DNA of 64,000 nucleotides, from assembly GCF_018555685.1 (NCBI RefSeq), contig NZ_JAFLWW010000001.1, forward strand, positions 930,001 to 994,000, written 5' to 3'. The notes beneath the pieces were generated by a model. That model had not been told where the DNA came from. It ran no database searches and saw only the letters and a program-made list of their open reading frames with translations. Shown here in pieces: positions 52,900 through 59,364 of this stretch (positions are counted from its first letter, which is position 1; every line of letters begins with the position of its first letter). The translations under genes were made by a program, and so were the position numbers. This DNA comes from Aminobacter anthyllidis (GTDB taxonomy: Bacteria > Pseudomonadota > Alphaproteobacteria > Rhizobiales > Rhizobiaceae).

Positions 52900-53961
52900 A
52901 TGGCCAGTTTCACAAAACTCCATTCCGGCTCCTGGCGCGTTCAAGTTCGTCGCAAGGGCCGTTACGTCAGCGAGACCTTCTTGCGGCGAGACGATGCCCG
53001 ACGCTGGGCCCTTGAGGCGGAGCGCCAGATTGATCGTGGCGAAACGCCAAATCAGTCGCGCATCGCGCGCCTCAAAACCTTCGGCGATCTCATCGACCTT
53101 CATATCGACGACATGTGTGACGTCGGCAAGCCCCCTCGACGCTCGAAAGCTGCGACTCTGGATATGCTGAAGCGTCAGCTTGGAAAGTGCAACATGGCGG
53201 CGCTCGATCGCGAGCGGCTCATTCGGTTCGGCCGCGATCGAGCGGCAAAAGGTGCAGGCCCTGCTACCCTCGGCATCGACATTGGCACTATCAAGCTCAT
53301 TCTGTCTCACGCGGCCGCAGTTCACGGCCTACCCGTTACAATCGAGGCCGTAGACCTCGCCCGCATTGCTTTGAAACAGCTAGGTCTGGTTGGCAAAGGG
53401 CAGGAGCGCGACCGTCGTCCGACCCAGGATGAACTTGACCGGTTGATCTCGCATTTCGACGCAAACCCGCGTCAGATCGCGCCAATTGGCCGAATCATCC
53501 GCTTCGCTGTTGCTACCGCAATGCGCCAAGAGGAAATCTGCACGGTGCGTTGGTCGGATCTGGAATGTCGCACCCGGATGCTTCTCATCCGTGACCGGAA
53601 GGATCCCCGAAACAAGCAGGGAAACAACCAGCGCATTCCGCTTTTCGCTGCATGCGGATACGACGCATGGGCCATCGTGGAGGAGCAGCGCGCCTGCCGA
53701 AGTAACAACGATGATCGGATTTTCCCATTCAATGGCAGATCAGTCGGCACAGCTTTTCGTCGCGGATGCGCCGACCTGAGTATCCACGACCTTCACTTCC
53801 ACGACTTGCGACACGAAGGCACAAGCCGACTTTTCGAGGCCGGATTCACAATCGAGCAAGTTGCACTCGTTACCGGGCACAAGGACTGGAAGATGCTGAA
53901 GCGGTATACGCACCTAAAGCCAGAAGCCCTCCACGCTCTACTTGCAGCCCGCGCCGCATGA
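52900..53961 (+). CDS. Tyrosine recombinase (integrase) next to dusA
   Basis: A 353-residue site-specific recombinase. An N-terminal arm-binding region (SGSWRVQVRRKGRYVSETF) is followed by a core-binding domain and a catalytic domain with Arg209 (TAMRQEEIC), His301/Arg304 (HFHDLRHEG), His327 (VTGHKDWK) and nucleophile Tyr336 (KRYTHL). All catalytic residues are present. The ATG at 52900 has no strong ribosome site; another ATG lies eight codons earlier. It reads away from dusA into a region of gene fragments, so it is probably the only intact gene of a decayed integrated element. Confidence 0.93.
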   Translation: MASFTKLHSGSWRVQVRRKGRYVSETFLRRDDARRWALEAERQIDRGETPNQSRIARLKTFGDLIDLHIDDMCDVGKPPRRSKAATLDMLKRQLGKCNMAALDRERLIRFGRDRAAKGAGPATLGIDIGTIKLILSHAAAVHGLPVTIEAVDLARIALKQLGLVGKGQERDRRPTQDELDRLISHFDANPRQIAPIGRIIRFAVATAMRQEEICTVRWSDLECRTRMLLIRDRKDPRNKQGNNQRIPLFAACGYDAWAIVEEQRACRSNNDDRIFPFNGRSVGTAFRRGCADLSIHDLHFHDLRHEGTSRLFEAGFTIEQVALVTGHKDWKMLKRYTHLKPEALHALLAARAA

Positions 53962-54006
53962 GTTTGGGATCCGTTCAGGCGTGGGAGTGCGGTAGTTTCG
54001 CGGTCG

Positions 54007-54254
54007 ATGACACAGCAGCAAGTCCAGGCAATTCGCGTGCGGGGCTTGGAGAAGTCGTACGAACTGCATGTGTTGCGCGGCGTGGACTTCGACGTGGCAC
54101 GCGGCAGTATCTTTGCACTGCTCGGTTCGAACGGGGCGGGCAAGACAACGGCGGCGAAAATCCTGTCCACTCGGCTCAGGGCGGACGATGGCGCGGCCAG
54201 TATCGACGGCTTCGATGTCGCCCCGCAACCGGCGAACGTGCGAGAGGCCATCAG
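54007..54254 (+). pseudogene. 5' fragment of a DrrA-type ABC transporter ATPase
   Basis: About 82 codons beginning with ATG encode the start of a daunorubicin-resistance-type ATPase: AIRVRGLEKSYELHVLRGV, Walker A LLGSNGAGKTTAAKIL and DGFDVAPQPANVREAIS. After the last motif the similarity stops abruptly at a junction with phosphoketolase sequence in another reading frame. Signature and Walker B motifs are missing, so no working ATPase is made. Confidence 0.82.
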
Positions 54255-54389
54255 TACGATGCTGCTTTCGACAATCCCGATCTCGTCGTCGCCTGCGTCA
54301 TCGGCGACGGCGAGGCAGAAGCCGGCAAGCTCGCTGCCTCCTGGCATTCGAACAAGTTCCTGCACCCGGCACATGACGGCGTCGTGCTG
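54255..54389 (+). pseudogene. Internal fragment of phosphoketolase
   Basis: About 45 codons match the thiamine-diphosphate-binding region of xylulose-5-P/fructose-6-P phosphoketolase: AAFDNPDLVVACVIGDGEAE then KLAASWHSNKFLHPAHDG. It lies in a different frame from the ABC fragment before it and joins gluconokinase sequence directly after it. No start, and both ends of the gene are lost. Confidence 0.8.
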
Positions 54390-54685
54390 GCAACCGCAGA
54401 AACGGGGCAGCCGGCCGTGATCGCCTGCTCGGTCCTGAAGCGGAGTTACAGGGATTTCCTGATGCAGCTACTGGGAACGTCCAGTTTTTGTTCCTGCACG
54501 GGGCAAAAGACCTGATCAATTCAAGGCTGCTTGCCCGCAGAGATCACGTTGCGCCGGCCTCCCTTCTTGAAAGCCAATTCCAAGTCTTGGAACCTCTTGC
54601 CGCCGATGGGCAATCGATCCGGCTGGATACTGCCAAGGAACCAGCAGCGATCGTAGCCGAGGCAGTCGCTGCGCTCGGCCCGTAG
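54390..54685 (+). pseudogene. 3' fragment of gluconokinase with frameshift
   Basis: C-terminal half of a GntK-type kinase: ETGQPAVIACSVLKRSYRDF in one frame, then AATGNVQFLFLHGAKDLINS and RDHVAPASLLESQFQVLEPL in another, up to the stop. Loss of one base near 54463 explains the shift. The P-loop half is missing. It is fused without spacer to the phosphoketolase fragment. Confidence 0.8.
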
Positions 54686-55575
54686 CTTGTAGCACGCTCC
54701 GAAGCCTTACGATCTTAGGGCGTCGCTGGTATTCCCCTAGGCCGTCCACCCGAAAGCGTCTTCGATTTCGTGCAGGGCATCACCGCCGTCGCGCGTGACA
54801 AAACCCACTCTATTGTTTAAGCAGCATATAACTCACTGAAATCGCTAGCAAATACTTTCTGACGACGCTCAAACTCCGACGATCGAGCCGTCAAAAAGTT
54901 ACGCTATTGATTTTAAATAGAAAATCACCATAAAAACGGTCTCTCGCGCATAGCCCCGCAGCCGGGGCCTGGGAAAGTCCAACATGGAGGGATAGTCCAG
55001 TTCCTCGGCGCCAGGCTCCAGCGCATCACATGCCCCTCTCTGCGGGGATCAACTCCGAGATGCTGGCGGAAGCGAATTCCCCTCCCCTTTCCGTCAATAT
55101 CACAGGGCAGCTCCGAAAGATTGCTCGACGACGAAGCCGAACGCGGCATCAGAACCTGGGCATCGCCATCCGATATTGCCCGGCTTCTGCTAATGCGACG
55201 CGTTCCGAGATACCCCTCTCGCGATCTCGAACTTTGGCGCTTTAGGGTGCTTGTGTGATCATTAGGGATCTCGATGATATCCTTGCTGCAGAGCAGGAGA
55301 GCCTGCCTACGCCGGCACGTCCGATCGTATCACTCCACCTGCGCCCAGCCCTGCTGGCCGGGGTCGAGCATGAAGGTCCGGAGATTTTCCGAATGTTGCG
55401 CGGTCACATGATGTGCGGCAACAGAGAGCGCTTCAGTAGCCTTGCCGAGAAAATCTCTGCACAAGCAAACCGGAACCGAACGTTCTCCCAGATGCAGTTA
55501 ATTTTAGAATCTGACGCCCACGATTCTCACAATCAATGCGACGCTCGAACCAAACTAACACATTCTTACAATTAG
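54686..55575. other. Region without recognisable gene
   Basis: About 890 bases of mixed composition; 54830-54940 is AT-rich. A 27-codon protein-like run (PESVFDFVQGITAVARDKTH) ends at a stop at 54818, and open stretches at 55100-55255 (SDIARLLLMRRVPRYPSRDL) and 55255-55575 (106 codons) look partly coding, but none could be assigned. They are probably further gene remains. Confidence 0.5.
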
Positions 55576-55991
55576 ATGCCAAGCGACATGTGTTCTTGCG
55601 CAAATTTTCAGACGGCCGATAGACGAGAGCTCAGCGTGTTTCCGCCGGAAAAGATGAAAGCGGCCAAAGCAGCGCGCCTCACGTTACAACACCTCGACCG
55701 TCACCATTTGGGCGGCCTTCTTACCGTCGAAAGCGCCATTCCAGTGGGCATGGGTACGGATCCTCGACTGCCGATGTTGTTGCCTCGTTACGCGCTGTCG
55801 CTGATGCCTTCGAGATGCAGCTTCGGCCCTCGGTCGTCTGCCGCCTTGCGGTCGCTGCCGAGCGAGCCAGTGACGCCATAGCTTTTGAGGACCAAGCCGT
55901 TTTATTTGCGCAGCGCGAAGGCAGTTATTACTATTCATTTGAGGCGAGTAGAAGGATTAAGCCAGAGCATGCTGTCCTACGTTGCGAATAA
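55576..55991 (+). pseudogene. GHMP-kinase (threonine-kinase-like) fragment with frameshift
   Basis: Two frames together resemble PduX-type GHMP kinases. The first gives VFPPEKMKAAKAARLTLQHL and GGLLTVESAIPVGMG. After a shift near 55755 the second gives the ATP motif YGSSTADVVASLRAVADAFE, then ERASDAIAFEDQAVLFAQRE, ending at a stop at 55989. Restoring one base at the shift would give the expected G-x-G-x-x-S-S-T loop. The N-terminal substrate domain is missing. Confidence 0.62.
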
Positions 55992-56049
55992 TTTAAGCCA
56001 TGAGGCCACTTCGGTCTTGCATCATGGATACAGGTCCCGCGGAGCGAAC

Positions 56050-56314
56050 CTCGCTGGTGTTGGTCTCGATGGGCGCGCCGGCTGCGACGCGCAATATCTG
56101 TTTGCCGAGGATGTGCTCGGGCTCAATCGTGGCCTACCTACCCCATGCCAAGGTCTATCGCAACCTTGCCGCCGAGTATGATCGTATCCAGCAGGAGCGG
56201 ATTGCCGCGTTCAAGGGATATGCCGCCGACATCGCCAACGGCGCCTATCCGGCGGCCAGCCACATGGTCGGCATCGACGCTGACGAGATGCGTTTCCTGC
56301 GGCGGCAGGCGTAG
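56050..56314 (+). pseudogene. panB: 3' fragment of panB with frameshift
   Basis: C-terminal part of ketopantoate hydroxymethyltransferase (pantothenate pathway). One frame reads GCDAQYLFAEDVLGLNRG, the next HAKVYRNLAAEYDRIQQERI and then the end, with the shift near 56130. The catalytic N-terminal part is absent. panB is a known cargo of rhizobial symbiosis islands, which is consistent with this stretch being island debris. Confidence 0.72.
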
Positions 56315-56353
56315 CCGCCGGCCGCATTTGCCCTCGACCTTTTGATCAACCGC

Positions 56354-57994
56354 TTACAGCGCGCTGACAAGCTGTTGTGCCACCTTCGGCTGCGGGTTGA
56401 GCATGATGTAACTTGGCCGGGTTTCCCGCTTGACGCGCGCCAGCATCGCCCTGGCCTTGACCAGCAGTGTGTCGTCGCGCGACGCCGCTTCGAGTTTGTG
56501 TTGAAGCGCTTCCAGCGTGTCGATGGCTTCTTCGCTGCGGTCAAGCGCGGCGAGGCTCTTGGCCAGCGAGAACTCGGCGGCCGCGAAGTCTGGCGCAAGC
56601 GACAGCACTTTGCGGAACGCATCCGCTGCCTCGATGTGCCGAGACAATGCCTGCAGTTCCATTCCCATTCTGAGCCACGCCTTGGATGACGTCGGTACCG
56701 AGGTTGCAAGCGTTTGGAAGTGTGCCAACGCTTCGCGGTGGTCGCCCTTGGCCGCCAGCAACTGGCCGATGCCATAGAGCGCGCGGGAATGGTTGGAGTC
56801 GGTGGCAAGGATCTGGCGGTAACCGTTCTCCGCTCGCGCCAGTTGGCCCTGCTGGTGGAAGCGCGTGACCTCGGAGAAGATGCCGTGGAGCGAGCGGGGA
56901 TCGAGACGGTCACCGTTATTGCGGCCGCTCTTGGTATGGATCATCGCGCAGTTGATCTTGCTCTCGGTTACGCCGAAGGCGAACTTGTAGGGCTCGTCGC
57001 CGCGCAGGAAATCATAGGTCGTGAAGCCGTTTTCGATGGCCAGCTTGATGCAGTGGCCATGCAAGATCAGGCCGGCGGGGATGGAGGTCACCGCCTCGTC
57101 ACGGCCGGCCATGAAGAACAGCAAGGCCTTCTTGACCGGGTCGACGAAGATGGCAAGCGCGCCCAGCGGCCGGTCGCCTTGCCACAGGACCGGCAGGAAC
57201 AGCGTGCCAGCCCGGAAACTGTCTCGCAGCACGCGGCGATTGTTGTGCAGGATGGCCGCCAGCCGATCGCCCTTGCGGGCGCCCCATTTCACCCGCCAGA
57301 GCTCAAGCAGCGTGTCGATGTCGCGCTCGTAGGTGTCGGCGTCGGCGCGGGTGATGCGCAACTCGCCCGCATCGACCTTGCGCAGGAAGCGTCGAAGCTT
57401 CTGCCTGGTGTTGGTGCTGAGCACATTGTCGAGATAGCCGTCGAAGGTATCCGGCAGGGCGGCAGCAAAGCAGCGGCAGTTGTCGACATTGTCCGCCGCG
57501 TTGACGCGGCTGAACTCGCGCATCGCAAAGATGTCGCGGGAGAACTGACCGATGAAGGCGAATATGCGCTCGCGCGACATGCGCAGGTTTTCGAGGTTGA
57601 GCCGCGCCCAACCCATCTGGGCGACATGGCGGCCGAAGGCCTGCAGCGCCTTTTCGGCATGGACAGGATCGCAAATGGCGCCGGTGTAGTCGGCGGCATT
57701 GTTGCCGGCCATGTTGATCTCGTTGAAAAACAGGCCGGTCTTGCCGCTCATGCGGGTGCGCATGCGCATCGGCATCAGCGCCACATAGGGTGATCCGGGG
57801 CTGCCGAGGCGCGCGGCGAGCACGAACCAGGCGCCCTTGTAAAAGCGCATGTAAGGCACCAGCCAGTTCCACGAGGTGAAGAACTGCGCCTCCGGGTCAG
57901 CCTTGTAAAGGCGTTCCCAGTCCTGCTGCAGCTTCGCCAGCGTATCGAGATCGGTAATGACGTCGACCTGCATTTGTGTCCCCCTCATCGTCAT
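56354..57994 (-). CDS. BcsL/CelD-like acetyltransferase fused to TPR repeats
   Basis: A 546-residue soluble protein in two parts. Residues 1-380 resemble the GNAT-fold acyltransferases of the CelD/FemAB type: FFTSWNWLVPYMRFYKGAW, SFRAGTLFLPVLWQGDRPLG, FFMAGRDEAVTSIPAGLILH and TYDFLRGDEPYKFAFGV. Residues 390-510 are TPR repeats (HQQGQLARAENGYRQILATD, LYGIGQLLAAKGDHREALAH). It is the last gene of the secretion operon, 14 bases after the HlyD gene. A second start seven codons later also has a good ribosome site. By position it may modify or chaperone the secreted protein; this is inference. Confidence 0.8.
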   Translation of the reverse strand: MTMRGTQMQVDVITDLDTLAKLQQDWERLYKADPEAQFFTSWNWLVPYMRFYKGAWFVLAARLGSPGSPYVALMPMRMRTRMSGKTGLFFNEINMAGNNAADYTGAICDPVHAEKALQAFGRHVAQMGWARLNLENLRMSRERIFAFIGQFSRDIFAMREFSRVNAADNVDNCRCFAAALPDTFDGYLDNVLSTNTRQKLRRFLRKVDAGELRITRADADTYERDIDTLLELWRVKWGARKGDRLAAILHNNRRVLRDSFRAGTLFLPVLWQGDRPLGALAIFVDPVKKALLFFMAGRDEAVTSIPAGLILHGHCIKLAIENGFTTYDFLRGDEPYKFAFGVTESKINCAMIHTKSGRNNGDRLDPRSLHGIFSEVTRFHQQGQLARAENGYRQILATDSNHSRALYGIGQLLAAKGDHREALAHFQTLATSVPTSSKAWLRMGMELQALSRHIEAADAFRKVLSLAPDFAAAEFSLAKSLAALDRSEEAIDTLEALQHKLEAASRDDTLLVKARAMLARVKRETRPSYIMLNPQPKVAQQLVSAL

Positions 57995-58008
57995 GGCTTC
58001 CCCCTCGT

Positions 58009-59352
58009 TCAGCGCTCCATGAATGCGCGCGACATGCTGTCGGCGATCGGCTTGGTCAGATACCTGAAGAAAGTCCGCTCCTCGGTCTGGACCAGCACCT
58101 CCGCCGGCATCCCGGGCGTCGGCGTGAAGCCATGAACCCGCGCGATCTGGTCCGGCGCCAGGCTAACGCGAGCGACATAGACTTCGCGCGCCACTGGACC
58201 TGATGTGTCGGGCAGGGCGTCGGCGGACACATAGATCACCTGGCCCTCGAGCACCGGCGTGGTGCGGCGATTGAGAGCGGTGAGTTGCACCGTCGCGTTC
58301 TGGCCGACACGGACACTGTCGATGTCGGTGCGAGAGATCAGTGCCTCGATTACCAACGGCACGTCTGACGGCAGGATCTCGACGATGGGCTTACCGCTTT
58401 CGATGACGCCGCCGGCGGTGTGGTAATACATGCGCACGATGGTGCCAGCGACAGGCGCGTTGATGGTCACACGGCTGAGGATGCTCTTGGCCTGGCGAAG
58501 CTGCTCGCGGATCGTATCGAGGTCGCCTTCAAGGTTCTGCAACTGCTCGAGCGCGACCTGCTTGTAGGCTTCCTCTGTCTGCTTGATCTGCTGGTCGAGC
58601 TTGATGATCTCGGCGCCGATCTCGGAACCCTGGGCGGCGAGGCGACCGATCTGTCCCTCGGCATCGGCCATGGCGCGCTGGATCGCCTTTATTTCGGTGG
58701 CCCTGAGCAGGCCCTTGTCGAGCAGGGACTTCTTGCCGGTATATTCTTCCTTCATCAAAGCCAGCTGCCGTTGCACCGCATCGTGCTGTTGCTGATAGCC
58801 TTCGGCACGGTAGCGATAGGCGGCGATGTTTTGTTTCAACAGCCCGATCTCGCTCTGAAGCTTGCCGCGTGCGGCGGTGAAATTCAGCTGCTGACCGTCG
58901 ACGATCGGCTTGATCTCCGGATCCTGGATGTTGTCGCTGACGTTGCTGGGGAAGGAGATTTCAGGCGCGCCGCTGATCTCGGCATTCAACCGTGCGGCGA
59001 TGGCGTCGAGGCGTACCTGGCGCAGGAAGAGCTGGCGCTCGCTGGCTTGCGCCGCCGTTTCGTCAAGGCGGACCAGCGGCTGGTCGTAGCGTACGCGATC
59101 ACCTTCGCTGACCAGCAGTTCCTTGATGATGCCGCCTTCCAGATGCTGGACGATCTTGTTCTGGCCAGCGGCGGCGAACGAACCCTGTGCGATGATGGCT
59201 GCGGCGAGCGGAGCGGTGAGAGCCCAGGTGCCGAAACCGCCGAAGGTGAGCACGATGAGCAACAGGCCGATCTTAGTCTGCTTACCGATCGAGCGCGGCA
59301 CATCGGCGTACCATTCGAGATCGTGGACCTTTACGATTGCCGTGTCGCTCAT
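58009..59352 (-). CDS. HlyD-family type I secretion adaptor
   Basis: Membrane-fusion protein of 447 residues that links the inner-membrane ABC exporter to an outer-membrane TolC protein. One membrane helix lies near residues 28-50. Then come the lipoyl half (QHLEGGIIKELLVSEGDRV), a long coiled-coil hairpin (about 140-290) and the returning half (PVAGTIVRMYYHTAGGVIES), with the C-terminal region ERTFFRYLTKPIADSMSRAF typical of PrtE/HlyD adaptors. It starts 12 bases after the ABC gene. A TolC gene is not in the window. Confidence 0.95.
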   Translation of the reverse strand: MSDTAIVKVHDLEWYADVPRSIGKQTKIGLLLIVLTFGGFGTWALTAPLAAAIIAQGSFAAAGQNKIVQHLEGGIIKELLVSEGDRVRYDQPLVRLDETAAQASERQLFLRQVRLDAIAARLNAEISGAPEISFPSNVSDNIQDPEIKPIVDGQQLNFTAARGKLQSEIGLLKQNIAAYRYRAEGYQQQHDAVQRQLALMKEEYTGKKSLLDKGLLRATEIKAIQRAMADAEGQIGRLAAQGSEIGAEIIKLDQQIKQTEEAYKQVALEQLQNLEGDLDTIREQLRQAKSILSRVTINAPVAGTIVRMYYHTAGGVIESGKPIVEILPSDVPLVIEALISRTDIDSVRVGQNATVQLTALNRRTTPVLEGQVIYVSADALPDTSGPVAREVYVARVSLAPDQIARVHGFTPTPGMPAEVLVQTEERTFFRYLTKPIADSMSRAFMER

Positions 59353-59364
59353 GACATTGTCCCC

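Noticed and set aside
53961-56353. Right-hand attachment site of the dusA element
   Set aside because: No second copy of the dusA 5' segment was found by eye up to 56353, so the element's right end is not defined in this window.
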